Shown: positions 14,338 through 21,774, numbered from the stretch's first letter. The stretch is DNA of 25,542 nt from an uncultured Eisenbergiella sp. (GCA_910585455.1 CAJUEL010000057.1:1-25542); one strand, 5' to 3'. Notes: a model not told the origin generated them from the sequence alone. Made by a program: numbers and translations.

Positions 14338-14534
14338 ATTTCTATGTCCTGATATGCGCTTTTCCAGCAGGTCAACCGCGCCAGGAGCGCTGCCCTCCCA
14401 TGAGATCAGGTCCACATTCCAGTCCTTCCCGGACGGAACAATGGAGCGGCAACCCGGGTTCCGCTGGCGGCAGTCGGCCACGGTCGGGTCAGTCTCCAGG
14501 CCGCACGGCTTGAACCACCAGAACGCCGCCGGTA
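14329..14534 (-). pseudogene. C-terminal fragment of an unrecognised GC-rich gene
   Basis: A minus-strand frame with strong G/C third positions encodes AAFWWFKPCGLETDPTVADC, then RQRNPGCRSIVPSGKDWNVD, then GAVDLLEKRISGH and a TAG stop followed directly by a terminator. The 5' part ends at the AT-rich palindrome next to the island's right end, where stops appear. The three cysteines may bind metal. No start codon with a ribosome binding site is present, so it is taken as a truncated gene. Family not recognised. Confidence 0.5.
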
Positions 14535-14558
14535 CTATAATACTAAGGTATTATAGTA
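14533..14558. repeat. Perfect AT-rich palindrome at island right end
   Basis: TACTATAATAC and GTATTATAGTA (11-bp arms) around loop TAAG. It directly abuts the right inverted repeat and marks the change from GC-rich remnant to the repeat. No counterpart is seen at the left end. Confidence 0.7.
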
Positions 14559-14586
14559 TTAATGACATTGGTGTCTGAATAGTAAC
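14559..14586. repeat. Right inverted repeat of the accessory island
   Basis: TTAATGACATTG (14559-14570) followed by GTGTCTGAATAGTAAC (14571-14586): the inverse of the left end except for an 8-bp length difference. It stops 12 bp before the end of the XRE gene. Confidence 0.75.
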
Positions 14587-14598
14587 TAACTTTATTTT

Positions 14599-14886
14599 CT
14601 AAAAATAAAATAATTCTTCAAATTTCTTGTCTAAAGCGATACATAAAATCAAGGCTAACTTTGCCGTAGGATTGAATTGTCCTGTCTCAATGGAGCTAAT
14701 GGTGTTTCTTGATACGCCTGTCATTTCTGCTAATTGGGATTGCGACAAATTCTTATCCATACGCACTTTTTTTAAGTTATTTTTTAAAGTCAGTTTATCG
14801 TCCCTGTTCATGCGAATTTTTTTCTCTCGTTCATCTCCATAGATATTTTCCTTTTTGCTTTTCGATAATATTTCATCTTTATTCAT
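14599..14886 (-). CDS. XRE-family regulator with an N-terminal extension
   Basis: A 95-residue regulator. The helix-turn-helix (about 35-90) has KNNLKKVRMDKNLSQSQLAE, MTGVSRNTISSIETGQ and the usual ending ALDKKFEELFYF. The first 25-30 residues (MNKDEILSKSKKENIYGDE) are not normal for such small regulators. They resemble the start of small membrane proteins (DUF6442-like) usually encoded next to them, so this may be an in-frame fusion after a deletion. The start ATG has GGAGG nine bases upstream, while the internal Met before the helix-turn-helix has none, so the extension is likely translated. It is divergent from holA, with a dyad between the two genes. Confidence 0.85.
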   Translation of the reverse strand: MNKDEILSKSKKENIYGDEREKKIRMNRDDKLTLKNNLKKVRMDKNLSQSQLAEMTGVSRNTISSIETGQFNPTAKLALILCIALDKKFEELFYF

Positions 14887-14951
14887 GTTCTACGCCTCCG
14901 GTTTTTTCCAGGTTTTTCTGTTCCGGGCTTCCGGCTTCGAAAACTGTAACA

Positions 14952-14980
14952 TTGTACAGAGTACATTTTTGTGATATGAT
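14952..14980 (+). promoter_or_regulatory. holA promoter with overlapping dyad operator
   Basis: TTGTAC (14952-14957), a 17-bp spacer and TATGAT (14975-14980). The perfect dyad TGTAC-AGA-GTACA (14953-14965) overlaps the -35. On the other strand TACAAT (14951-14956) could be the -10 of the XRE gene, so a regulator bound here could affect both genes. Confidence 0.55.
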
Positions 14981-15015
14981 GATTTTATCAGGTGTGAGAA
15001 TGGGAGATAAAGACG

Positions 15016-16014
15016 GTGCAACAGCTATTAAATGATTTCAAAAGCGGCAATTTCAAACAGGTATATTTACTATATGGGGAAGAGGCATATTTGCGGCTGC
15101 AATACAGGGACAAGCTGAAAGCGGCGCTGACGCCGCCCGGCGACACGATGAATTACCATTATTTTGAAGGGAAAAACATCAATCCTGCGGAGTTGATCGA
15201 TCTGGCGGAGACCATGCCCTTTTTTGCGGACCGGCGGGTGATTTTTGTGGAGAACAGCGGCTTTTTCAAAAAATCTGCTGATCTGCTGGCGGATTATTTA
15301 AAGGAGCCTGCTCCCGCCGCCGCCTTTGTTTTTGTGGAGACGGAGGTGGACAAGCGCAGCAGGATGTTTAAGGCGGTAAAGGATGTGGGCAGAGCGGTGG
15401 AATTCGGGACGCAGAATGAAGCCACGCTCAAAAAATGGATACTCATGCAGCTGAAAAGGGAAGAGAAAAAAATTGCGGAGCCAACCCTGAACTATTTTTT
15501 GCAGAAAACCGGTACGGACATGGAAAATATCAGCAAGGAGCTGGAAAAGGTGTTCTGTTATACGATGGGGCGGGACGCGGTCACCACAGAGGATATTGAC
15601 GCGGTGTGCATCCGGCAGGTGAGCAATCAGATTTTTGATATGGTGGAGGCGATCGCCCTGCGGCGTCAGAAGCAGGCGCTGAAGCTGTACTATGATCTGC
15701 TTTCCCTAAAGGAGCCGCCCATGCGGATTCTGTTTTTGATCGGCAGGCAGTTCAATCTGCTGATGCAGGTGAAGGAGCTGAAAAAGAAGGGCTACGACGA
15801 TAAGCGGATCGGAGAAAAAACCGGACTGCATGGATTTATTGTCAAAAAGTATGTGTCGCAGGCATCCCGCTTTTCCCAGAAGGAATTAAAGGAAGCGCTG
15901 ACCGCGTGTGTGGAAACGGACGAAGCGGTCAAAACCGGCAGGATGATCGATGTGATGAGCGTGGAGCTTTTGATCATACAGTACAGCAGAGAAAGAGAGG
16001 GAGAGAGACGATGA
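15016..16014 (+). CDS. holA: DNA polymerase III subunit delta
   Basis: A 332-residue clamp-loader subunit that opens the beta clamp in replication. The N-terminus has VYLLYGEEAYLRLQYRDKL (family GEExxL motif). The middle has RRVIFVENSGFF, and the AAA+-like and collar regions follow (FLQKTGTDMENISKELEKV, IFDMVEAIALRRQKQAL). The length is typical. The start is GTG 15016 with GGGAGA about eight bases upstream. Its stop overlaps the next gene's ATG by 4 bp. In many Firmicutes it follows comEC; here the island and the XRE gene lie between. Confidence 0.92.
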   Translation: MQQLLNDFKSGNFKQVYLLYGEEAYLRLQYRDKLKAALTPPGDTMNYHYFEGKNINPAELIDLAETMPFFADRRVIFVENSGFFKKSADLLADYLKEPAPAAAFVFVETEVDKRSRMFKAVKDVGRAVEFGTQNEATLKKWILMQLKREEKKIAEPTLNYFLQKTGTDMENISKELEKVFCYTMGRDAVTTEDIDAVCIRQVSNQIFDMVEAIALRRQKQALKLYYDLLSLKEPPMRILFLIGRQFNLLMQVKELKKKGYDDKRIGEKTGLHGFIVKKYVSQASRFSQKELKEALTACVETDEAVKTGRMIDVMSVELLIIQYSREREGERR

Positions 16015-16574
16015 ATGGAAATTTTCTGTTTTTGATCATCATCGGTGTGACAATTTACAATCTGGTCTCGAAAACGAAGTCCGGCACGAATGGAAAGACG
16101 GGGCAAGGAAAGGATGTGCTGACAGATTCTGGAAGGGCTTCTGACAGGCAGGAGAGCGCATACAGAAATCCGGTGCAGCCGTCCGCTTACAGTGCGCAGA
16201 AAGCGGCGCAGTCCAAAGAAGGCGCAGCTAAAAGCGGTACAGCGGCCAGACATGGCAGCCAGACAGGCGCCGCCGCCCGCAGTCAGATAAAGCGTGAAGC
16301 GGCGGTCAAGACAGAAGAGATGTCCACGACACAATATTTGCGGCAGAAGGCTTTGGAGGATCAAAAGGATCATGAGCGGGAGGCACGGCAGGAGGCCGCA
16401 AGGCTTGTCAGGGAAAGCGGCGGCAGGCGGGCAGCATGGCGGCATTATGACGGTGACAGCATCCCGCAGGGAATGCGGCTGGTGAAATGTGGTTACTGCG
16501 GCGCGGAGAATCTGATCGGGAACGGACAGAATCAAAAAGCTTTTACATGTTATTTTTGCAGGGAGGAATTATAG
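16011..16574 (+). CDS. N-terminally anchored protein with C-terminal zinc ribbon
   Basis: A 187-residue protein. An N-terminal hydrophobic helix (about 3-18, GNFLFLIIIGVTIYNLV) is followed by a long Ala/Gly/Ser/Lys-rich low-complexity region (about 20-105). A charged helix (KALEDQKDHEREARQEAARL) leads to a C-terminal zinc ribbon with CGYCGAENLIG and CYFCREEL. The ATG overlaps the holA stop (ATGA), so it is translationally coupled to holA. The function is unknown. The part list resembles the 13923 gene in the island, but in reversed order. Confidence 0.8.
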   Translation: MNGNFLFLIIIGVTIYNLVSKTKSGTNGKTGQGKDVLTDSGRASDRQESAYRNPVQPSAYSAQKAAQSKEGAAKSGTAARHGSQTGAAARSQIKREAAVKTEEMSTTQYLRQKALEDQKDHEREARQEAARLVRESGGRRAAWRHYDGDSIPQGMRLVKCGYCGAENLIGNGQNQKAFTCYFCREEL

Positions 16575-16604
16575 GAAGACTTTCATTCCCGTTTTGAGCA
16601 TATC

Positions 16605-16647
16605 AAGGGACGCTTTCCTGTGTAAAGTGTCCCTTGTTCGCTTTTTT
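16605..16647. terminator. Bidirectional terminator between the holA operon and glmS
   Basis: AAGGGACGCTTT (16605-16616) pairs with AAAGTGTCCCTT (16624-16635) with one G-T pair, loop of seven. A run of seven T follows on the + strand (16642-16648), reaching the glmS stop. The two operons converge here. Confidence 0.7.
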
Positions 16648-18473
16648 TATTCCACCGTAACCGATTTGGCGAGGTTTCGGGGTTTATCCACATCAAGGCC
16701 GCGTCCCAGAGAAACATAGTAGGAAAACAGCTGCAGCGGAATGATGGCGAGGGAGCCCATGAAGGCATTTTCGGTCTCATGGACATACAGCACGTAGTCC
16801 GCGCAGTTTTCCATATCCTTATGCTTCAGCGTTGTCAGCCCCATCACGAAAGCGCCGCGGGTTTTGACCTCCACGATATTGCTCACAGTCTTGGGATAGA
16901 GCTTATCCTGCGTGGCGACCGCCACGACAAGGGTTCCGTCCTCCATCAGGGAAATGGTGCCGTGCTTGAGCTCTCCGGCAGCGTAGGCCTCGGAATGGAT
17001 ATAGGAAATTTCCTTCAGCTTTAGGGAGCCCTCCAGGGAGATCGCGTAGTCAATACCGCGCCCCATGAAGAAAATATGTTCCGTCGCCAGATAGTGGTTT
17101 GCAAAAAACTGGATTTTTTCCTTTTGGGACAAAAGTCCTTCGATCTGGTCCGGCAGCAGGCGCAGCGCGCATAGCAGGGAATCAAACCGTTCTGGCGTGA
17201 TGGTGGAGCGGATGCGCGCGAATTTCATGGCGAGCATATAAAAAGCGGCAAGCTGGCAGCTATATGCTTTGGTGGTGGCGACGGAGATTTCCGGACCTGC
17301 CCAGGTGTAAAAGACCGCGTCGGATTCCCGGGCGATGGAGCTGCCCACCACGTTGACGATGGAAAGCACCTTACTGCCATGCGCCTTTGCATCCCGCAGC
17401 GCCGCCAGAGAGTCGGCGGTTTCGCCGGACTGGCTGACGATGATGATGAGAGAATCCTTTTCATAGATCGGGTTGCGGTAGCGGTATTCGCTCGCTAAGT
17501 CCACCTCCACGGGAATCCGGGCAAGGTCCTCCAGCACATATTTGCCGGTCACGCCCGCATGATAGGCAGAACCGCAGGCGACGATGGAAATTTTTTTCAG
17601 GGAACGGATTTCTGCGTCGCTTAAGCCAAGCTCGGAAAGATCGATATCGTCGTTTTTGATGCGGGGAAAGATCGTATCGCGGATCGCCTTTGGCTGCTCA
17701 TGGATTTCCTTGAGCATGAAGTGCTCGTAACCGCCCTTTTCGGCAGCGTGGATATCCCAGTCTATGGTGACGGCTTCCTTGGAGATGGCTTCGCCGTCTA
17801 TGTTGAAAAACCGGGTATGCTCATTGGAGAGGCATACGATTTCTTCATTTTCCATATAGTAGACATTTCTGGTGTAGTGCAGAATGGCGGGCACATCGGA
17901 GGCGATGAATTTGCCGTCTTCATTGACGCCGACGATCAGCGGACTGTCCTTTCGCGCCGCATAGATGTGATGGGGATGGTCCAGAAACATGATACCCAGC
18001 GCATAGGAACCTTCCACCCGGTGCATGACCTTTTCAATGGCGGCGACGGGATCACCGTGATAATATTCGGTCAGCATATGAGCGAGAACCTCCGTATCCG
18101 TTTCGGAAACGAAGGTATAGCCCTTTTGTTCCAGCTTTTGTTTCAATTTGGCATAGTTTTCGATAATGCCGTTGTGGACGACCGCAATGGTGTTTTCTTC
18201 GTTCATATGGGGATGGGCGTTGGTGTCAGAGGGGCAGCCGTGGGTCGCCCAGCGGGTATGCCCGATTCCGCAAAAGCCCGGCATTAAGGCGCCGTGGTAT
18301 GTCAGCTCATCCAGCACGCGCAGACGGCCCATCGCCTTTTCCATATGTATTTTTTCCCCGTCAAAAACGGCGATGCCTGCCGAATCGTAGCCTCTGTATT
18401 CCAGACGGGAAAGACCGTCCAGAATGATGGGCGCGGCGTTTTGCGTGCCGATATATCCTGCAATTCCACACAT
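16647..18473 (-). CDS. glmS: Glutamine-fructose-6-phosphate aminotransferase
   Basis: A 608-residue enzyme that makes glucosamine-6-phosphate from fructose-6-phosphate and glutamine, the first step to UDP-GlcNAc and peptidoglycan. The N-terminus MCGIAGYIG gives catalytic Cys1 after Met removal; the glutaminase domain has GHTRWATHG and HNGIIENY. Two SIS sugar-isomerase domains follow (VACGSAYHAG, VSQSGETADSLAA). The end DVDKPRNLAKSVTVE is family-typical. ATG 18473 is fixed by the Cys rule and AGGAGGAA seven bases upstream; the frame is open 26 codons further but that is leader. The leader holds a hairpin rather than a recognisable glmS ribozyme. Confidence 0.97.
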   Translation of the reverse strand: MCGIAGYIGTQNAAPIILDGLSRLEYRGYDSAGIAVFDGEKIHMEKAMGRLRVLDELTYHGALMPGFCGIGHTRWATHGCPSDTNAHPHMNEENTIAVVHNGIIENYAKLKQKLEQKGYTFVSETDTEVLAHMLTEYYHGDPVAAIEKVMHRVEGSYALGIMFLDHPHHIYAARKDSPLIVGVNEDGKFIASDVPAILHYTRNVYYMENEEIVCLSNEHTRFFNIDGEAISKEAVTIDWDIHAAEKGGYEHFMLKEIHEQPKAIRDTIFPRIKNDDIDLSELGLSDAEIRSLKKISIVACGSAYHAGVTGKYVLEDLARIPVEVDLASEYRYRNPIYEKDSLIIIVSQSGETADSLAALRDAKAHGSKVLSIVNVVGSSIARESDAVFYTWAGPEISVATTKAYSCQLAAFYMLAMKFARIRSTITPERFDSLLCALRLLPDQIEGLLSQKEKIQFFANHYLATEHIFFMGRGIDYAISLEGSLKLKEISYIHSEAYAAGELKHGTISLMEDGTLVVAVATQDKLYPKTVSNIVEVKTRGAFVMGLTTLKHKDMENCADYVLYVHETENAFMGSLAIIPLQLFSYYVSLGRGLDVDKPRNLAKSVTVE

Positions 18474-18495
18474 AACAGATTCCTCCTGTTCACAT

Positions 18496-18540
18496 AAAAA
18501 GGCGCAGTTATCATCAGAAAATTGATAAAAGCGCCTTTGC
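18496..18540 (-). promoter_or_regulatory. Terminator-like hairpin in the glmS leader (candidate attenuator)
   Basis: On the minus strand AAAGGCGC (18538-18531) pairs with GCGCCTTT (18505-18498), followed by a T-run (18500-18496). Between them TTATCA and TGATAA can also pair. It lies between the promoter and the start codon, so it could end transcription early. The leader, about 85-90 nt, is too short for the known glmS ribozyme. Confidence 0.55.
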
Positions 18541-18561
18541 CTTTTTTTCATTCTCTATTAA

Positions 18562-18589
18562 AGTATACACAAATATGAAAAGATGTCAA
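18562..18589 (-). promoter_or_regulatory. glmS promoter
   Basis: On the minus strand a perfect TTGACA (18584-18589), a 16-bp spacer and TATACT (18562-18567). The transcription start would be about 80-90 bp before the ATG. Confidence 0.75.
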
Positions 18590-18618
18590 GAAAAGGAAAC
18601 ACGGAATCCGGCAAACAG

Positions 18619-18648
18619 GTAACAGTTCAGCCAGGTCTGAACTGTTAC
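18619..18648. repeat. Dispersed palindrome copy 4, behind the HD-domain gene
   Basis: Perfect 12-bp arms GTAACAGTTCAG and CTGAACTGTTAC with loop CCAGGT. It starts 8 bp after the HD gene's stop and may terminate it or fold at the 3' end of its mRNA. Confidence 0.8.
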
Positions 18649-18656
18649 ACAAACCG

Positions 18657-19157
18657 TCAGAAAAAGAGGGTTTCCAGCAGCCATATGCCGGTTTTGGTTT
18701 TGAAAATCTGTTTTTTTACCGTGTCTACGGTTTCTTTGGCGGATTGCCAGGAACCGTCCTCGAAAAGGTTTACCAGAAAATCCGCTTCGATCAAAATCTG
18801 ATAGTCCATTCCGTCAACTGCGGTATAGGTATGATGATGGCCGATCAGAAAGCATACCCGGTCAATCAGAGCTTTCGGATAACAGTTCATTTTCTTAAGG
18901 AGCTCCTGCGCGCAGGCAGGTCCTTCTTCCTCCTGATGTCTGCCGCTTGCGTCGCCGTATTTTTCCAGGCTGGGACGGATTCCGATATCATGGAGGATTG
19001 CGGCGACCTCCAGAATTTCCTGCGTGTCCGCGTCCAGATTTTCTCCGGCGGCGATCAGATGAGCGAATTCATACACTTTCATGAAATGCTGAATCAGCCC
19101 GGGCTCTCCTTTATCAAATTCTGTCATGTAAAATATTACGCGGTCTTTGTTTGTCAT
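18657..19157 (-). CDS. HD-domain metal-dependent phosphohydrolase
   Basis: A 166-residue HD-superfamily protein. Metal-binding residues are visible: H24 in IQHFMKVYEFAH, the HD pair H56-D57 in AAILHDIGI, a His cluster in IGHHHTYTA (about 107-109) and D126 in ILIEADFLVN. The substrate, probably a nucleotide or phosphorylated compound, cannot be read off. ATG 19157 is chosen since AAAAGGAAA lies six bases upstream; the frame is open to 19229. It is transcribed towards glmS but separated from it by the palindrome and the glmS promoter, so it is probably a separate unit. Confidence 0.88.
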   Translation of the reverse strand: MTNKDRVIFYMTEFDKGEPGLIQHFMKVYEFAHLIAAGENLDADTQEILEVAAILHDIGIRPSLEKYGDASGRHQEEEGPACAQELLKKMNCYPKALIDRVCFLIGHHHTYTAVDGMDYQILIEADFLVNLFEDGSWQSAKETVDTVKKQIFKTKTGIWLLETLFF

Positions 19158-19274
19158 AGGTTTCCTTTTTCCTTTCCTGACTGAAAAGCCTGTACATTTC
19201 CGGTTGAGGCATCTGCCTGATGGAATCATTATAGCTTTTTGTTTCCCGGGTGTAAAGGATTATATAAAACGGCA

Positions 19275-19303
19275 TTGACAACAGCCGGAAAAAGATGTAT
19301 TCT
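19275..19303 (+). promoter_or_regulatory. Promoter of the ABC transporter operon
   Basis: Perfect TTGACA (19275-19280), a 17-bp spacer and TATTCT (19298-19303), about 45 bp before the start codon. Confidence 0.65.
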
Positions 19304-19324
19304 TGTATTAATTAAATAATACAA
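19303..19324. promoter_or_regulatory. Palindromic operator at the ABC operon transcription start
   Basis: Perfect 8-bp arms TTGTATTA/TAATACAA around ATTAAA, overlapping the end of the -10 and the likely +1. The form is like GntR/YtrA-family operators; the regulator is not in this window. Confidence 0.6.
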
Positions 19325-19349
19325 GCGATGTGGCGGAATGGAGGAGCTC

Positions 19350-20066
19350 ATGCTGGAAATTAAAAATTTTTCAAAATCCTATACGGGAAATAAAAATGCG
19401 GTGGATCATCTGAACCTGACGGTGCCGGATGGGCAGATCACCGGGTTTATCGGGCATAACGGCGCGGGGAAGACGACCACGCTGCGCTGTGTGGCGGGCA
19501 TCCTGGATTTTACGGAAGGAACGATTCTGATCGACGGACATGATGTCCGAAAAGAACCTGTGGAGGCGAAACGCGTCACCGCCTTTTTACCGGATAATCC
19601 GGATTTATACGATTTCATGACGGGCATTCAGTATTTAAAATTTGTGGCGGATATGTACCGGATTCCAGGGGATGTGCGCACGAAGCGAATCGAACGGTAT
19701 GCGGGTATCTATAAGCTGACAGGGGCGCTGGGAAGTTCGATTTCCGCATATAGCCATGGGATGAAGCAGAAGCTGGCGCTGATTTCGGCGTTTGTGAGAA
19801 ATCCCAGATTCATCGCCCTTGACGAACCCTTTGTGGGACTGGATCCGGCAGCGGCATTTGAAACGAAAAAGCTTTTACGGGAGACCTGTGAGGCAGGCGG
19901 TTCCGTATTATTTTCCACCCATGTGCTGGAGGTGGCGGAAAAACTGTGTGACCGCATCGCCATCATCAAAAACGGCGTGCTGGTGGAAGAAGGGGAGACA
20001 GAAGCGATTGTCGGGAAAGAAAGCCTGGAAGCCGTATTTCTGGAGCTGGAGCAGGAGAGAACATAA
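19350..20066 (+). CDS. ABC transporter ATP-binding protein
   Basis: A 238-residue ATPase of the ABC-2/antibiotic-export type. The Walker A is GHNGAGKT (35-42), the signature region YSHGMKQKLAL and the Walker B RFIALDEPFVGLDP, followed by the H-loop FSTHVLEVAEKL. All motifs are intact. ATG 19350 is preferred: GGAGGAG lies just upstream, and the ATG at 19338 has no clear site. The permease gene follows after 86 bp, which can form a weak AACGGG/CCCGTT hairpin. The palindromic operator upstream suggests ligand-controlled expression, perhaps by an antimicrobial or lipid; substrate unknown. Confidence 0.92.
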   Translation: MLEIKNFSKSYTGNKNAVDHLNLTVPDGQITGFIGHNGAGKTTTLRCVAGILDFTEGTILIDGHDVRKEPVEAKRVTAFLPDNPDLYDFMTGIQYLKFVADMYRIPGDVRTKRIERYAGIYKLTGALGSSISAYSHGMKQKLALISAFVRNPRFIALDEPFVGLDPAAAFETKKLLRETCEAGGSVLFSTHVLEVAEKLCDRIAIIKNGVLVEEGETEAIVGKESLEAVFLELEQERT

Positions 20067-20152
20067 CAGCGTGGACCTGTATGGGCTGTTATGGGAGCCT
20101 GGAAGACAAAACGGGATGCTGGTGCCCGTTGTATTGTGCGGAGGAAACTGAA

Positions 20153-21733
20153 ATGTATGAATTGTTGCAACTGAGTAAGGTCAGTTTTTTACAAATGCTA
20201 AATGCGCTGCAGGTAACCCGGGGAAGTAAGAAGCGCTTCGGCGCGGCTGGGGCGCTTGCGCTGATCGCTTTTCTTGCCCTGTATCTGTCGGGGTTATACA
20301 GCAATATGCTGGGAAGCATGTTTGCAGAGGCGGGCATCGGGGAATTTTTTGTTCCGATCATGACGCTCATAGTCGCGCCGCTCAGCCTCATTCTGACGCT
20401 GCAGTCGGCGGGCAGCGCCCTGTTTGGCGGAAAGGATACGGATTTTCTGCTTTCTTTGCCGATCAGCACTTTCTTTGTGAGCCTTTCCAAAATGAGCGCC
20501 CTGTATCTGGAAAACCTGCTTTTTTCGGGGCTGTGGATGATACCGGTGGGCATTGTGGCATATATGAAAAAAATAGTGCCTGATGCAGGCTGTTTTGTAC
20601 GGCTGCTTCCCGCGATCGTCACATTGCCTCTGTTGTCCGCTCTGATCGCGGGACTGGGCGGTTTTTTGATGACGCTGGCGGGAAGCCGGGCGAAGCACAA
20701 GGCTCTGGCACAGAGCGTGGCAGGGCTGGCTTTGTTCATGATCTTTTTTCTGGGGGCCATGCAGATCAACAACCTGACGCCTCTTTTGCTCAGCAGGAGA
20801 GAGGAAGCGCGGCGGCTGTTTGATACCTGGCTGCTTCCCTTTGGTCTGCTGGGAAAAGGGGTTGCCGGAAGCTGGAGCGCGCTGGCTTTTGCGTTTCTTC
20901 TCTGCGTGCTTCCTTTTCTGGCGTTCACCTGGCTGTATTCGATCCGGTATAAGAAAATCCTCGCCGGTCTGCAGTCGAGAGCTTTGCGCAGCGATTATCG
21001 CGTAGGGAGCATGACCCGGCAGGGGCAGGGAGCCGCCCTGTTAAAAAAGGAAATTGCCCGTCTGTTTTCCACACCCTCTTATCTGATGAACTGCTGCATC
21101 AGCGTTGTGCTGCTGATCGCCTTTTCGATCTGGGCGGTGGTGGACCGGAAAAATATGGAGCTGCTAAGAGCTGTGATGGGGGACGGATGGATCGCGCCCC
21201 TGCTGCTCATCTGCATAGAGCCGCTGGTCGCAATGATTTATCCGTCGGCGGTATCCGTCAGCCTGGAGGGAAAAACGCTGTGGATTTTGAAGGAAGCGCC
21301 TGTGGATGTCAGGGCAGTGTTCGCATCGAAGGCGGCGTTAAATCTGGTGGTTGCCGTTCCGGCGTTGCTTTTGTCCACGCTGCTGCTTGTGCTCTCCGGC
21401 AATGTTTCTGTTATGGACGGATGCTGCATGCTTCTGGTATGTCTTTCTCTCAGCGCTTTCCTGGCGTTGGCAGGGCTTATCGTCAATCTGCATTTTCCGT
21501 GTCTGGATGCGGGAAATGATATGCGGGTGGTGAAAAATTCCGCTTCCGCGCTGATCAGCACCTTTGGCGGGCTTTTATTTGTCGGAGCGCTCGTACTTTT
21601 GCTGGTGGTCACGAGATCGCTGGTCGCCTTTTGGGCGTTTTGCCTGATGCTGGCGGCAGCGCTGTGCGCGCTGGCGGCGCTTCTGTGGAAATATCTGGAA
21701 AGGCGCGGTGTAGAAATCTTCCGGGAGCTGTGA
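20153..21733 (+). CDS. ABC transporter permease (ABC-2-like exporter)
   Basis: A 526-residue membrane protein with about 12 hydrophobic segments, partner of the preceding ATPase. The first segment (LALIAFLALYLSGLY) follows a cytoplasmic N-terminus; DFLLSLPIS and SLEGKTLWILKEAPVDVR are typical of large two-domain exporters of this kind in Firmicutes. ATG 20153 is chosen because GGAGGAAACTG ends a few bases upstream; the frame is open to 20081 without a good site. The function is likely export or immunity; the substrate is not known. The long inverted repeat begins 41 bp after its stop. Confidence 0.88.
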   Translation: MYELLQLSKVSFLQMLNALQVTRGSKKRFGAAGALALIAFLALYLSGLYSNMLGSMFAEAGIGEFFVPIMTLIVAPLSLILTLQSAGSALFGGKDTDFLLSLPISTFFVSLSKMSALYLENLLFSGLWMIPVGIVAYMKKIVPDAGCFVRLLPAIVTLPLLSALIAGLGGFLMTLAGSRAKHKALAQSVAGLALFMIFFLGAMQINNLTPLLLSRREEARRLFDTWLLPFGLLGKGVAGSWSALAFAFLLCVLPFLAFTWLYSIRYKKILAGLQSRALRSDYRVGSMTRQGQGAALLKKEIARLFSTPSYLMNCCISVVLLIAFSIWAVVDRKNMELLRAVMGDGWIAPLLLICIEPLVAMIYPSAVSVSLEGKTLWILKEAPVDVRAVFASKAALNLVVAVPALLLSTLLLVLSGNVSVMDGCCMLLVCLSLSAFLALAGLIVNLHFPCLDAGNDMRVVKNSASALISTFGGLLFVGALVLLLVVTRSLVAFWAFCLMLAAALCALAALLWKYLERRGVEIFREL

Positions 21734-21774
21734 TTCCGGGAGCATTTGCCCCAAATTTTCCCGTTTCCCGGGGG

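Larger units (their letters stand above)
9753..14586. mobile_element. Inverted-repeat-bounded accessory island between comEC and holA (no transposase)
   Basis: About 4.8 kb bounded by inverted repeats (9753-9788 and 14559-14586). It contains features typical of plasmids and transposons: a ribbon-helix-helix remnant, a small helical protein, a DinJ/YafQ pair, a Gre-like coiled-coil protein, a recombinase C-terminus, several GC-rich decayed genes and a zinc-ribbon membrane protein. It separates comEC from holA, which are adjacent in many Firmicutes, supporting insertion. No transposase or complete integrase is encoded, so the element is either mobilised in trans or immobile. The exact boundaries are inferred from the repeats alone; no target-site duplication is obvious. 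Confidence 0.6.

Noticed and set aside
9753..14586. CRISPR or retron-type defence locus in the island
   Set aside because: No spaced direct repeats, reverse transcriptase or nuclease motifs were found between the inverted repeats.
18474..18590. glmS ribozyme in the leader
   Set aside because: The leader between promoter and start is only about 90 bp and no ribozyme core sequence was seen; a simple terminator-like hairpin explains the structure.
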